Source: Acidimicrobiia bacterium (GTDB lineage: Bacteria > Actinomycetota > Acidimicrobiia > IMCC26256 > JAMXLJ01). From it: 64,000 bases of DNA. The notes under the pieces were generated by a model that had not been told where the DNA came from, ran no database searches, and was given only the letters and a program-made list of their open reading frames with translations. This document shows positions 8,204-17,152 of this stretch, in pieces (the first letter of the stretch is position 1; each line of letters begins with the position of its first letter). The position numbers were made by a program, and so were the translations under genes. The stretch spans positions 47,408 to 111,407 of the forward strand of contig JAMXLJ010000127.1 of the NCBI GenBank assembly GCA_024281095.1. The letters are read 5' to 3'.

Positions 8204-9940
8204 ATGAGCGAGCAGCAACTCGAGCGTTCCATGCTCGACGGCAAGGACCGCGAGGAGCTGCATGCCATCGCGGGTGCGATGGGCGTGCGTGGTGTCACAC
8301 GCATGCGCAAGGCCGACCTCGTCGAGGCGATCCTTGCCGCGGCGGGCGCCAACGGCACCGGGAACGGCGCCGAGCCGGCGGCCGCCAAGCCGAAGCGCGT
8401 GCGGAGCCGCAAAGCTCCGGTCGAGGACCCGATCGCCGCGCTGGCCGCCGAAGAGGAAGCACTCGCGGCGGCCACGGCCGACACCTCGGATGCCGGTCCG
8501 TCGGCTGCGACGGAGCGCGCTGACACCGGGGAAACGACGACCGACGCCCGCTCCGCCGAGCCCGCGGTCGACCGTCCCGGGAGCAACGGCACTGCGGGCG
8601 ACGGTTCCCAGGCGGCGGCCACGAACGACGGCGACCGGGCCGCCGAGGCATCGACCACGACGACGACTGCTCCGGCCTCCACGCCGGCGCGCACCGACGA
8701 CGACGACCGCCAGTCGTACGGCGAGGGCAACCGGCGCCGGCGAAGGCGCCGCGGCCGCGACCGTGACCGCCAGTACGAAGGCGGCCCACGGCCCGAGGAG
8801 CCGATGGGCGAGCCGATCGAGGTGCAGGGCCTGCTCGACTTGCGCGACGAGGGATACGGCTTCCTGCGCACGACGAGCTACCTGCCGGGCTCGAAGGACG
8901 TGTACGTGTCGGCCTCGCAGGTGCGGCGCTTCGCTCTCCGCAAGGGCGACTTCGTACGCGGCGCGACGCGTCCGCCGGCGAGCAACGAGAAGTACCCCGC
9001 GTTGCTGCGCGTCGACGAGATCAACGACATGTCGCCCGACGACGCCCGTTCCCGCCCGCGCTTCGAGGACCTGACGCCCCTGTTCCCCGACGAGAAGCTC
9101 CGGCTGGAGCTGCGCGAGGACCCGGCCAACATGACCGGCCGGATCGTCGACCTGATCTCCCCGATCGGGAAGGGTCAGCGCGGCCTCATCGTGTCGCCGC
9201 CGAAGGCGGGCAAGACGACGATCCTCAAGCAGCTCGTGTACTCCGTGGAGCGCAACAACCCCGAGGTGCACCTGATGGTGCTGCTCGTCGACGAGCGCCC
9301 CGAAGAGGTCACCGACATGCGCCGCCACGTGATGCGCGGCGAGGTCGTCGCGAGCACGTTCGACCGCCCGAGCGAGGAGCACACGCAGGTCGCGGAGCTC
9401 ACGATCGAGCGGGCGAAGCGGCTCGTGGAGCTCGGCAACGACGTGGTGATCGTGCTCGACGGCATCACCCGTCTGGCGCGCGCCTACAACCTCGCCCAGC
9501 CCGCCTCCGGCCGCATCCTGTCGGGAGGTGTCGACTCGACCGCGCTGTACCCGCCGAAGCGGTTCTTCGGTGCGGCCCGGAACATCGAGGAGGGTGGCTC
9601 GCTCACGATCGTCGCGACCGCGCTGATCGAGACCGGCAGTCGCATGGACGAGGTGATCTTCGAGGAGTTCAAGGGCACCGGCAACATGGAGCTGCGCCTC
9701 GACCGTCGCCTGGCCGAGCGGCGCATCTATCCCGCGATCGACGTGGAGGCGTCGAGCACCCGCCACGAGGAGCTGCTCTTCGACCGCAGCCAGCTCCAGC
9801 AGGTGTGGAAGCTGCGCCGGGTGCTGAACGCCCTCGAGGGGGGTGCCGGCCTCGAGCTGCTGATCGACAAGATCCGCACGACCCGCAGCAACGACGAGTT
9901 CCTGGCCGAGATCGCCAAGGCGCCCACGCCCGGCGGCTAG
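8204..9940 (+). CDS. rho: Transcription termination factor Rho
   Basis: Hexameric RNA-dependent ATPase that ends transcription at Rho-dependent sites. The 578-residue length comes from an actinobacterial-style insertion. A Rho N-terminal helical domain (residues about 10-45) is followed by about 150 low-complexity residues rich in A, T, D and R, ending in a basic [12 protein letters not shown] stretch. Next are the cold-shock RNA-binding domain ([15 protein letters not shown]), the Walker [10 protein letters not shown] (about residue 331), [13 protein letters not shown] and the Q/R-loop [21 protein letters not shown]. The start has a GAGGAG ribosome site. The intrinsically disordered arginine-rich insertion is typical of high-GC organisms and adds RNA binding in the family. 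Confidence 0.96.
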   Translation: MSEQQLERSMLDGKDREELHAIAGAMGVRGVTRMRKADLVEAILAAAGANGTGNGAEPAAAKPKRVRSRKAPVEDPIAALAAEEEALAAATADTSDAGPSAATERADTGETTTDARSAEPAVDRPGSNGTAGDGSQAAATNDGDRAAEASTTTTTAPASTPARTDDDDRQSYGEGNRRRRRRRGRDRDRQYEGGPRPEEPMGEPIEVQGLLDLRDEGYGFLRTTSYLPGSKDVYVSASQVRRFALRKGDFVRGATRPPASNEKYPALLRVDEINDMSPDDARSRPRFEDLTPLFPDEKLRLELREDPANMTGRIVDLISPIGKGQRGLIVSPPKAGKTTILKQLVYSVERNNPEVHLMVLLVDERPEEVTDMRRHVMRGEVVASTFDRPSEEHTQVAELTIERAKRLVELGNDVVIVLDGITRLARAYNLAQPASGRILSGGVDSTALYPPKRFFGAARNIEEGGSLTIVATALIETGSRMDEVIFEEFKGTGNMELRLDRRLAERRIYPAIDVEASSTRHEELLFDRSQLQQVWKLRRVLNALEGGAGLELLIDKIRTTRSNDEFLAEIAKAPTPGG

Positions 9941-10001
9941 CGGGAATCGTTCGAGCCCACGCGTCGTTAAGCTTGAGTCCCCTGATCCCGAGAGGAACGT
10001 C

Positions 10002-10229
10002 ATGAAGACGGGCATCCACCCGAACTACGTCGAGTGCACCGTCCGCTGCTCGTGCGGCAACACCTTCACCACGCGCTCCACCGTGCCTGAGCTGCGGGTG
10101 GAGCTGTGCTCGGAGTGCCATCCCTTCTACACGGGCAAGCAGAAGCTGGTCGACACCGGCGGCCGGGTCGAGCGCTTCCAGCGCCGCTACGCCAAGGCCC
10201 AGAAGGCGGCGAAGTCCCGAAAGGCCTGA
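10002..10229 (+). CDS. rpmE: 50S ribosomal protein L31 (zinc-type)
   Basis: A 75-residue ribosomal protein L31. It starts [11 protein letters not shown] and carries the cysteine pairs C-S-C (RCSCGNTF) and C-S-E-C ([14 protein letters not shown]), so it is the zinc-binding (C+) form. A GAGAGGAAC ribosome site precedes the ATG. TAAGCT at 9968-9973 may be its -10 box. The rho-rpmE order is conserved in actinobacteria. The C-terminal lysine/arginine tail is normal for the family. Confidence 0.95.
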   Translation: MKTGIHPNYVECTVRCSCGNTFTTRSTVPELRVELCSECHPFYTGKQKLVDTGGRVERFQRRYAKAQKAAKSRKA

Positions 10230-10267
10230 TCGACCGGAGCGTGTGACATGGGCCAGCGGACCCTCTG

Positions 10268-11209
10268 ATGACGGCGTCGGACCAACCCCGGTACATGGGC
10301 GGCCAGGCCGTCATGGAAGGGGTGATGATGCGCGGCGAGTCCACCTGGGCCGTCGCGGTGCGCACCGAGGAGGGTGACATCGACGTCGTCGTCCACGATG
10401 CACCCCGTTGGGCCGAGCGCTGGTCGAAGGCTCCGCTCGTACGGGGCGTCGTGACGCTCGCCGAGTCATTGACGCTCGGCATGCGCGCGCTCATGTGGTC
10501 GGCCAGCCGCAAGCTGCCTGAGGAGGAGCAGATCGGCAGCGGCGCGATGGGGTGGGCGGTCGGCATCGCGCTCGTCTTCTTCGTCGGCGTGTTCATCGTG
10601 TTGCCGGCGGTCGCCGCGAGGGGTCTCGGCGGCGTCGTCGGACGTCACGGGTGGCAGTTCAACATCGCCGAAGGCGTCCTGCGCCTCGGCATCTTCATCG
10701 GATATCTCGTGCTGATCTCCCGTATGGAAGATGTCAGGCGCTTGTTCCAATACCACGGTGCGGAGCACAAGGCGATCGCGGCGTACGAGAACGATGCCGA
10801 GTTGACGCCCGGCTCCGCGCAACGCTTCACCACCGAACACGTGCGCTGCGGCACCAACTTCCTGCTCACGGTGATGGTGCTGACGATCGTGGTGTACTCG
10901 TTCGTGGGGCGGCCGGGATGGCTCGTCCTCGTCGCGTCGCGTGTCGTGCTCATCCCCGTGATCGCGGCCCTCGGTTACGAGGTGATCCGCTTCGCTGCGA
11001 AGCACATGGATCGACGCTGGGTGCGTGCGCTCATGCGTCCGGGCCTCATGCTGCAGCGGTTGACCACCCGCCAGCCCACTCTCGACCAGCTCGAGGTCGC
11101 GATCGCGTCACTGCGCGCGGTGATGACGGCCGAGCAGCTGGCCGAGGTCGACGGTCGCGCGGCGCGCGTGCCTACGGCGCAACCGGTGATCAAGCCCGCG
11201 TTCAGCTAG
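10268..11209 (+). CDS. DUF1385 (YqhQ-like) membrane protein
   Basis: A 313-residue conserved membrane protein of unknown biochemical role. It begins with the family hallmark YMGGQAVMEGVMMRG, followed by hydrophobic segments at about residues 95-120 (VGIALVFFVGVFIVLPAVA), 130-155, 195-215 and 220-240. The YHGAEHKAIAAYE and RCGTNFLL motifs, with conserved His, Glu and Cys, suggest a metal-dependent enzyme. In actinobacteria it normally lies between rpmE and prfA, as here, except that a three-gene module now separates it from prfA. Its stop overlaps the convergent tetR stop. Confidence 0.88.
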   Translation: MTASDQPRYMGGQAVMEGVMMRGESTWAVAVRTEEGDIDVVVHDAPRWAERWSKAPLVRGVVTLAESLTLGMRALMWSASRKLPEEEQIGSGAMGWAVGIALVFFVGVFIVLPAVAARGLGGVVGRHGWQFNIAEGVLRLGIFIGYLVLISRMEDVRRLFQYHGAEHKAIAAYENDAELTPGSAQRFTTEHVRCGTNFLLTVMVLTIVVYSFVGRPGWLVLVASRVVLIPVIAALGYEVIRFAAKHMDRRWVRALMRPGLMLQRLTTRQPTLDQLEVAIASLRAVMTAEQLAEVDGRAARVPTAQPVIKPAFS

Positions 11210-11817
11210 AGCGACCGTTCCGCGCGAGCGGATCGCGCGGGTGTTGCGCCCAATCCTTGCACCGCGGCGCGCGCTGCGGCCGTGGTGAGAACGACGAACT
11301 CGTCGTCGCGCGTGGCGTCACCGAACTCGAGCCAGTTGAGTGTCGCTTCGACGAGGTAACTGAACACCGTTTGCGCGGCCCATTCGTGCAACGACGGCTC
11401 GACCCGTCCCGAGAGCACGGCGCGTGACGCGTCGACTGCGTGGTCGCGCAGCTCACGTGCGTACTCCGCGAAGGCGGGCTCGCGGGCGGCGTGGCGCCAC
11501 AGCAGCTCGAAGCCGGCCGGGTCTTCGCGTGCCACGGTGATGAGGGTGCGAGCGCCGATGCCGCCGGCCCGCTGCGCGTACGCGGCGAGGAACTCCTCCG
11601 CCAGACGGTCGAAGACCCGCTGCAGGACGGCGCGGTACAGCGACTCCTTCGTGTCGAAGTGTCGGTACACGATCAGCTTCGTGATCCCGGACGCCGCCGC
11701 GATGTCCTCCATCGACGTGCCGGCGTACCCGGCCCGTGCGAACGCCGCCGCGGCACCCCGGAGGATCGCGGCCTGCCGTTCGGCGCGGGGGAGCGGGCGG
11801 GTGGATGCCGTTGCCAT
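11206..11817 (-). CDS. TetR-family transcriptional regulator
   Basis: A 203-residue repressor-type regulator. The start at 11817 gives MATASTRPLPRAERQ followed directly by the helix-turn-helix (residues about 13-60: AAILRGAAAAFARAGYAGTSMEDIAAASGITKLIVYRHFDTKESLY). The C-terminal ligand-binding part is all-helical and not diagnostic. It is divergent from the ferritin-like/LLM pair, and a perfect inverted repeat lies in the gap just 3 bases upstream of its start. It therefore probably controls both itself and that pair. The 3' end overlaps the convergent DUF1385 stop by 4 bases. Confidence 0.9.
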   Translation of the reverse strand: MATASTRPLPRAERQAAILRGAAAAFARAGYAGTSMEDIAAASGITKLIVYRHFDTKESLYRAVLQRVFDRLAEEFLAAYAQRAGGIGARTLITVAREDPAGFELLWRHAAREPAFAEYARELRDHAVDASRAVLSGRVEPSLHEWAAQTVFSYLVEATLNWLEFGDATRDDEFVVLTTAAARAAVQGLGATPARSARAERSL

Positions 11818-11819
11818 GG

Positions 11820-11837
11820 GTATACTGAAAAGTATAC
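11820..11837. promoter_or_regulatory. Probable TetR operator palindrome
   Basis: GTATACTGAAAAGTATAC has perfect 7-bp arms (GTATACT / AGTATAC) around GAAA. It is A/T-rich in a high-GC setting and sits between the divergent tetR and ferritin-like genes. TATACT on the plus strand and its mirror on the minus strand can each serve as a -10 box, so a bound repressor would block both promoters. Confidence 0.75.
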
Positions 11838-11883
11838 ACTCGCCGGTGTACCAGCCGTCGACCGGCACCGGGAGGAGACCCAC

Positions 11884-12993
11884 GTGAGCAACCTCCAGCT
11901 GGAATGGTCGGAGCGCGAGCTACTCGAGTCGCACCCGGTGGTCGAGCCGCTCGTCGCCGCGGGCAGACGCTGTCACGGCGGCTTCGACGGGGAGGGCACG
12001 TACCGCTCCCCACGCACGCGGCATCGCAGCGCGGCGATCGACGCGTGGCAGCGGCACCATCGCGAGGAGACGGGCACCGACCTCGTGCACGCGCCGCTCG
12101 ACACGTGGCCCGAGTCGTATCCGAACGTCGCGCAGGCGAAGTTCCTCCTGCGTGAAGGCGTCCCCGGCCCGGTCATCACGACGCTCACGCGCATCGGCAC
12201 CGTCGAGGGCTTCGGGGCCATGATCCGTCACTCCGCCGTCGGTGACATGCAACGGTTCTTCGACGAGTCGATCTCGGGAACCGCGACCGCGCACCTCTCG
12301 GGCGGGCTGCTCGAGGCGCACGCGCGCGACGAAGCCGGCTTCGCCGACGAGGTCGGCCACAAGGACATGTGGTTCGCGGCACGCGACATCGCGTTCGACC
12401 GGCCCGTCACCGAAGACGAGACCGAGCGCATGATGGAGCGCATGGGCATCGCGGGGCCGGGCAACGGCGGCGTGCCCGATCCCGAGGTCGTCCGTCGCCG
12501 GCTCGAGGCGATGCGACGATTTCCTGATCTCGACTTCGGCCTCGAGATGCTGGTGCAACGGATGATCAGCATCCTGCTGATCGAGGTCTCCGCGTTCCAC
12601 ACTTTCGCGTGGGCGGAGACGGTCCTCTCCGACGACGATCTCGTGGCCGGCGACGGCGAGGCCGCCCGGCTCGTGTCGTACATCCGTCAGGACGAGACGC
12701 CTCACGTCGAGTATCTGCGCACCGCGTTGAGCGAGATGCGCGAGCGCACCTTCGTCGGCGACTCCGGACGCCGGATACCGGGGGCCGAGGTGATCGGCAC
12801 GTTGTGGGATCTGTTGCTCGCCGACTCGCTGGGTGCTCGACGGGAACAGCTCCTGCGACAGACCCTCGACGAGGTGGAGTACGCGCTCGCCGGCCATCCG
12901 CGCCGCGACGACGTCCTCGAGGAGTTCCACGCACTGGGATCGGTGCGCCCGGCACGCGACGGAGCGCTCGTCGACACCGGGCCGGGCTACTGA
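11884..12993 (+). CDS. Ferritin-like (putative diiron) protein
   Basis: A 369-residue protein I do not recognise at gene level. Its helices contain carboxylate/histidine patterns typical of diiron four-helix bundles: LLEAHARDEAG, IEVSAFHTFAWAE and RQDETPHVEY (the last like a DExxH metal motif). The start is GTG 11884, preceded by a GGAGGAG ribosome site. The frame is open far upstream but that is antisense to tetR. It is followed 10 bases later by a luciferase-like oxidoreductase. The pair under one TetR operator suggests an inducible oxidative pathway, perhaps for a lipid or xenobiotic. The ferritin-like assignment rests on motif pattern only. Confidence 0.7.
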   Translation: MSNLQLEWSERELLESHPVVEPLVAAGRRCHGGFDGEGTYRSPRTRHRSAAIDAWQRHHREETGTDLVHAPLDTWPESYPNVAQAKFLLREGVPGPVITTLTRIGTVEGFGAMIRHSAVGDMQRFFDESISGTATAHLSGGLLEAHARDEAGFADEVGHKDMWFAARDIAFDRPVTEDETERMMERMGIAGPGNGGVPDPEVVRRRLEAMRRFPDLDFGLEMLVQRMISILLIEVSAFHTFAWAETVLSDDDLVAGDGEAARLVSYIRQDETPHVEYLRTALSEMRERTFVGDSGRRIPGAEVIGTLWDLLLADSLGARREQLLRQTLDEVEYALAGHPRRDDVLEEFHALGSVRPARDGALVDTGPGY

Positions 12994-13003
12994 AGGCCGC
13001 GCA

Positions 13004-14371
13004 GTGAAGTTCGGCATCTTCTACGAGCACCAGCTTCCGCGCCCCTGGAGCGACGACTCCGAGTTCACACTGCTGCAGAACGCGCTCGAACAATGCGAGC
13101 TGGCCGACCGCCTCGGCATCGACTACGTGTGGGAGGTCGAGCACCACTTCCTCGAGGAGTACAGCCACTCGAGCGCTCCTGAGGTGTTCCTCGCCGCGGT
13201 GTCGCAGCGCACGAGCCGCATCCGTCTCGGTCACGGCATCGTGCAGACGCCTCCGCCGTTCAACCATCCGGCGCGCGTCGCGGAACGTATCGCCACGCTC
13301 GATTTGTTGTCGGACGGGAGGGTCGACTTCGGCACGGGCGAGTCGAGCTCCGAGGCCGAGTTGGGTGGCTTTCTCGTCGATCCGCTGCAGAAGCGCGAGA
13401 TGTGGGAGGAGGGTCTCCGGGTCGCGCTGCGCTGCCTCACCGAAGAGCCGTTCACGGGTTTTGCGGGCAAGCACGTGACCATGCCGCCGCGCAACGTCGT
13501 CCCGAAGCCACGCCAGAAGCCGCACCCGCCGGCGTGGGTGGCGTGCAGCCGCCGCGACACGATCCACCTCGCGGCGCAGAAGGGGATCGGAGCGCTGACG
13601 TTCGCGTTCATCGACCCCGAAGAAGCGCAGCAATGGATCCACGACTACTACACGACGCTCGAGCGCGAGTGCGTCCCGATCGGCGACGCCGTGAACCCGA
13701 ACCTCGCGTGCGTCACCGCGTTCATGTGTCATCCCGACGAAGACGTCGCCCTGGCGCGCGGGCTCGAAGGCGCGAACTTCTTCGGATACTCGCTCGCGCA
13801 CTACTACATCTTCGGCCGGCACCAGCCCGGGCACACCGACGTGTGGGCCGAGTACGAGAAACTGCGGGCCGAGAAGGGCTACTCGCCCGAAGCAGTGATC
13901 GCCGCGTCGCGCCACTCCGACCGGCTCGGCGCGAAAGCGGTCGAGCAGGGCGTGTCCGGGCTGCGCGGCGCGATCGGCACCCCCGAGCAGCTGCGCGAGT
14001 TCCTGCGACGCTACGAGGACTTCGGTGTCGACCAGGTGATCTTCGTCAGTCAAGCGGGCAAGAACCGCCACGAGCACATCATGGAGAGCATCGAGCTGTT
14101 CGGCCGCGACGTGTTGCCGGAGTTCGCCGAGCGCGACGAGAAGCAGCAGCAGGCCAAGGCGAAACGGCTCGAGCCTGTGGTCGAGCAGGCGATGGCGCGG
14201 AAGCCCTCGGAGGATCATCCACCGCTGCCGGCGCCCGACTACGCCTATCCCGCCATCCCGCGGGCGATCGCCGACCGGTCGGGCTCCGACGATTTCCACG
14301 CCTGGCTCGACCAGGTCGCCGAGCAGCGCGCCACCGGCCGCGAAGAGCTCAGCTTCCCCGGTTTGGCATAA
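13004..14371 (+). CDS. LLM-class (luciferase-like) flavin/F420 oxidoreductase
   Basis: A 455-residue TIM-barrel oxidoreductase of the bacterial luciferase superfamily, using reduced FMN or F420. The N-terminus (VKFGIFYEHQLPRPW) is followed by the typical WEVEHHFLEEYS, SRIRLGHGIVQTPPPFNHPARVAERIATLDLLSDGRVDFGTGES and EEGLRVALRCLTEEPFTGFAG blocks. It is about 80-100 residues longer than most LLM enzymes because of a C-terminal extension ending in a charged linker. The start is GTG 13004, 10 bases after the ferritin-like gene. Substrate and cofactor cannot be read from the sequence. Confidence 0.88.
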   Translation: MKFGIFYEHQLPRPWSDDSEFTLLQNALEQCELADRLGIDYVWEVEHHFLEEYSHSSAPEVFLAAVSQRTSRIRLGHGIVQTPPPFNHPARVAERIATLDLLSDGRVDFGTGESSSEAELGGFLVDPLQKREMWEEGLRVALRCLTEEPFTGFAGKHVTMPPRNVVPKPRQKPHPPAWVACSRRDTIHLAAQKGIGALTFAFIDPEEAQQWIHDYYTTLERECVPIGDAVNPNLACVTAFMCHPDEDVALARGLEGANFFGYSLAHYYIFGRHQPGHTDVWAEYEKLRAEKGYSPEAVIAASRHSDRLGAKAVEQGVSGLRGAIGTPEQLREFLRRYEDFGVDQVIFVSQAGKNRHEHIMESIELFGRDVLPEFAERDEKQQQAKAKRLEPVVEQAMARKPSEDHPPLPAPDYAYPAIPRAIADRSGSDDFHAWLDQVAEQRATGREELSFPGLA

Positions 14372-14373
14372 CA

Positions 14374-14459
14374 GGAAATTTCCAGATCGGCCATCCCGTA
14401 ACTCGCCGCCTGTTGGCGCAGGAGCGGCGAGCGCCCGCGGGCCGGGTATCCCGGCCCGC
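14374..14459 (+). terminator. Palindrome and two tandem hairpins before prfA
   Basis: The gap holds the palindrome GGAAATTTCC (14374-14383). A hairpin follows with arms CTCGCCGC (14402-14409) and GCGGCGAG (14424-14431), extended inside by CTG/CAG. A second hairpin has perfect 10-bp arms (14437-14446 and 14450-14459) and a TAT loop. No U-tract follows. They may end the tetR-module transcript, insulate prfA, or act as an attenuator 21 bases before its start. Confidence 0.55.
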
Positions 14460-14480
14460 AGCGAGCGCGACAATCAAGCG

Positions 14481-15554
14481 ATGCTGCCGCGTGACCGCCT
14501 CGAGGACCTGGAGACCGAGCTGGAGAAGCTCGAGTCCCGCCTGCCCGAGATCTACGCCTCGGGCGATCAGCGCGCGACGCGTGACGCCGGCCGCCGTCAC
14601 GCCGAGCTGAAGCCGGTCGTCGACGCCTGGTGCGACTACAAGCGCAACGAGGTGGACCTGCGTGAGGCCAAGGAGATGCTCGGCGCCGAGACCGACGCGG
14701 AAATGCGCGACTTCCTGCGGGGCGAAGTGGGGGACAAGGAGCACGCGCTCGCCGACCTGGAGGCGCGTCTGCGCGAGCTCCTGTTGCCGCGCGACCCGAA
14801 CGACGGCAGGAACGTCATCGTCGAGATCCGCGGCGCGGTCGGCGGGGAAGAGGCCAACCTGTGGGCCGGTGACCTCTTGCGGATGTACCAGCGGTACGCG
14901 GAGGCTCACGGCTGGAAGGTGGAGATGCTCGCGAGCCAGCCTTCCGAGATGGGCGGGTTTCGCGACGTGACGTTCGTGGTGAAGGGTCCCGATGCATGGG
15001 CTCGTCTGAAGTACGAGGCGGGTGTCCACCGGGTGCAACGGGTACCGGTCACCGAGAGCCAGGGTCGGGTGCACACGAGCGCGGCGACCGTCGCGGTGTT
15101 GCCCGAGGCCGAGGAGATCGCCGTCGACATCGACCCGAACGACCTCGAGATCGACGTGTACCGCTCCACCGGGCCGGGCGGCCAGTCGGTCAACACCACG
15201 GATTCGGCGGTGCGGATCACGCACAAGCCCTCGGGCCTCGTCGTCACCTGTCAAGACGAGAAGAGCCAGCTGCAGAACAAGGAGAAGGCGATGCGCATCC
15301 TGCGTTCCCGGCTCCTGCAGATCGAACAGGAGCGCCAGCAACAGGAGCTGTCGAGCGCGCGGCGGAGTCAGGTGAAGAGCGGGGACCGCTCCGACAAGAG
15401 CCGCACCTACAACTTCAAGGAGAACCGGGTCACCGATCACCGCGTCGGCCAGACGTGGCACTCGCTCGATCAGGTGCTGCAAGGCCAGCTCGACGAGATC
15501 GTCGGTGCACTCGCGACCGCGGAGCGCGCCGAGCAGCTCGGCGCGGCGGAGTGA
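14481..15554 (+). CDS. prfA: Peptide chain release factor 1
   Basis: A 357-residue class I release factor reading UAA/UAG. The codon-recognition tripeptide PVT appears in RVPVTESQGRVHTSA (about residues 186-200), which marks RF1 rather than RF2. The peptidyl-tRNA hydrolysis motif GGQ is in STGPGGQSVNTT (about residue 234). The domain I coiled coil covers residues 1-100. It is followed 7 bases later by prmC, which methylates the GGQ glutamine. ATG 14481 has no obvious ribosome site; GACAAT lies 6 bases upstream of it. Confidence 0.96.
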   Translation: MLPRDRLEDLETELEKLESRLPEIYASGDQRATRDAGRRHAELKPVVDAWCDYKRNEVDLREAKEMLGAETDAEMRDFLRGEVGDKEHALADLEARLRELLLPRDPNDGRNVIVEIRGAVGGEEANLWAGDLLRMYQRYAEAHGWKVEMLASQPSEMGGFRDVTFVVKGPDAWARLKYEAGVHRVQRVPVTESQGRVHTSAATVAVLPEAEEIAVDIDPNDLEIDVYRSTGPGGQSVNTTDSAVRITHKPSGLVVTCQDEKSQLQNKEKAMRILRSRLLQIEQERQQQELSSARRSQVKSGDRSDKSRTYNFKENRVTDHRVGQTWHSLDQVLQGQLDEIVGALATAERAEQLGAAE

Positions 15555-15561
15555 TCCCTGC

Positions 15562-16539
15562 GTGAACACGTGGCGTGACCTGTGCGACGACGCCCGGCGT
15601 TCGCTGGCCGCGGCGGGCATCGAGAGCGCAGAGGTGGAAGCCCGATGGATGCTCGAAGAGGTCTCCGGTTACGAGCCGGCCGAGTTGTTCCGCAACGGCG
15701 CGGACCGGCCGCCGGAGCGAGCCGTCGCGCGCCTCACGTCGATGGTGGAACGCCGAGTCGCGGGTGAACCGGTGCAGTACGTGCTCGGACACTGGTCGTT
15801 TCGGCGACTCGATCTCCTCGTCGACCGGCGTGTGCTCATCCCACGACCGGAGACCGAGATCGTCGCGGAGATCGCGCTCGAGGAGGCGGTGCGCCTCGGC
15901 GCGACCCGGGGCAAGCGCAGCTCCTGGGCGGCCACTGACACCGACTACTACCTCGCCGACCTCGGAACCGGATCGGGTGCGCTCGCGCTCGCCCTCGTCG
16001 ACGAGTTGCCGCGCGCGCAGGTATGGGCGACCGACGTGAGCGAGGACGCGCTCGCCGTCGCGCGAGCCAACCTCGCGGGGGCGGGAACGGCCGCGGCGCG
16101 GGTTCGGCTGGCGGTCGGGTCGTGGTTCGACGCGCTGCCGGTCTGGTTGCGCGGTCAGCTGCGGTTGGTCGTGTCGAACCCTCCGTACGTCGCGAACTCC
16201 GAGATCGTGTCGCTGCCGCCCGAGGTGGCCGGGCACGAGCCGCTCGAGGCGCTCGTGAGCGGTCCCACCGGCCTCGAGGCGATCGAGCGGGTGGTCGTCG
16301 GCGGAGCCGAGTGGCTCGAGCCGTCGGGGGCCGTCGTGTGCGAGATCGCGCCTCACCAGGCGGCCGACGCGGTGGGGTTGGCGCTCGACTCGGGCTACGA
16401 GCAGGCATTCGTGCGTCGCGATCTCGCAGGCCGTGATCGCGTGCTCGTCGCGAGGCTGGGGGTAGGGTCATCGAGATGGCCGACGAGCTCGACGTCGACG
16501 CAATGCTCCAGCGATTCCGTGACCGAGCAGCCGCGGTGA
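15562..16539 (+). CDS. prmC: Release factor glutamine methyltransferase
   Basis: SAM-dependent methyltransferase that modifies the GGQ glutamine of RF1/RF2. The start GTG 15562 gives an N-terminal helical domain (residues 1-80, ending in YVLGHWSF). The SAM-binding DLGTGSGALALAL follows, then the catalytic NPPYV motif (nt 16178 onward). An unusual SSWAATDTDYY insertion sits just before the SAM motif. The frame runs 64 bases into the next gene, so the last ~20 residues (S/T-rich) are an overlapping tail. 325 residues in total. Confidence 0.93.
   Translation: MNTWRDLCDDARRSLAAAGIESAEVEARWMLEEVSGYEPAELFRNGADRPPERAVARLTSMVERRVAGEPVQYVLGHWSFRRLDLLVDRRVLIPRPETEIVAEIALEEAVRLGATRGKRSSWAATDTDYYLADLGTGSGALALALVDELPRAQVWATDVSEDALAVARANLAGAGTAAARVRLAVGSWFDALPVWLRGQLRLVVSNPPYVANSEIVSLPPEVAGHEPLEALVSGPTGLEAIERVVVGGAEWLEPSGAVVCEIAPHQAADAVGLALDSGYEQAFVRRDLAGRDRVLVARLGVGSSRWPTSSTSTQCSSDSVTEQPR
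16463..16468 (+). promoter_or_regulatory. Possible -10 box (TAGGGT) inside the prmC 3' end
   Basis: TAGGGT ends 7 bases before ATG 16476 with no ribosome site in between. It fits a leaderless start for the small gene that follows. Confidence 0.3.
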
Positions 16540-16691
16540 AGGACCGGCCCCTGCCGCCCGTGGCGGGGCCCGAGCGCGAACGCTTCGTGCAGCAGGCCCA
16601 GCTCGACTACCAGGACTTCGCGATCGTCGGCGACGCGACCTGGACGTACGACGACGGGGTGCTCACGCTGCGGGTCGACCTGAAGCGCTAA
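16476..16691 (+). CDS. Small conserved hypothetical protein (71 aa)
   Basis: A 71-residue soluble, acidic protein (MADELDVDAMLQRF...YQDFAIVGDATWTYDDGVLTLRVDLKR). The first half is a predicted charged helix, the second a short beta segment. I do not recognise a family. It overlaps the 3' end of prmC by 64 bases in another frame and meets the convergent DUF983 gene at its end (4-base overlap of stops). The balanced composition and the possible -10 upstream favour a real gene. Confidence 0.6.
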   Translation: MADELDVDAMLQRFRDRAAAVKDRPLPPVAGPERERFVQQAQLDYQDFAIVGDATWTYDDGVLTLRVDLKR

Positions 16692-17098
16692 CGCGAGCGC
16701 TCGTCGAACCGTTCGTTGCGGTCGAGTCGTTGGAGATACGCGCGGTCGACCGCCATCCACACCGTCTTGGAGAACGGGTAGTAGAGGATCGGGCCGAACA
16801 GCATGATCGGCAACAACACCGCGAGCAGCGGAACGACGGGGATGTTCGGCACGGTGAGCGCGATCAGCACGACGAACACCACCGCGAACACCGCGCCGAT
16901 GACCATGATGTTGATCGCGAGCGCGCCGGCGAAGTAGCCCGGTTCACGCTCGAAGTGCAGGCCGCAACGGGGGCAGTCCGGCACGAGGGTGAAGTACCGC
17001 TCGAAGAGATGTCCGCTGCCACATCGTGGACAGCGGCGCGTCAAGCCCCACCAGATCGTGCGGCCGCGACTGGGCTGGGCCGAGGGAACACGGGACAT
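16688..17098 (-). CDS. DUF983 zinc-ribbon membrane protein
   Basis: A 136-residue member of the DUF983 family. A cytosolic N-terminus with two CxxC pairs (RRCPRCGSGHLFERYF and PDCPRCGLHFE) forms a zinc ribbon. Two hydrophobic helices follow at about residues 58-83 (ALAINIMVIGAVFAVVFVVLIAL) and 88-108 (PVVPLLAVLLPIMLFGPILYY). The function is unknown; homologues often lie near cytochrome or envelope genes. It is convergent with the small gene upstream. Confidence 0.88.
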   Translation of the reverse strand: MSRVPSAQPSRGRTIWWGLTRRCPRCGSGHLFERYFTLVPDCPRCGLHFEREPGYFAGALAINIMVIGAVFAVVFVVLIALTVPNIPVVPLLAVLLPIMLFGPILYYPFSKTVWMAVDRAYLQRLDRNERFDERSR

Positions 17099-17152
17099 GA
17101 TCCCGTCAGGGTACCGCCGGTTCAGTAGGGCTCAGCGCCGGTTCAGTAGGGC

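Noticed and set aside
7139..10015. Very long open frame on the minus strand opposite the kinase and rho genes
   Set aside because: Composition (R, H, D, V rich, no motifs) is that of an antisense shadow of high-GC coding DNA; rho on the plus strand is certain.
16443..16539. Frameshift at the end of prmC
   Set aside because: The S/T-rich tail overlapping the next gene looks odd, but the methyltransferase fold is complete before it; a simple overlapping end explains it.
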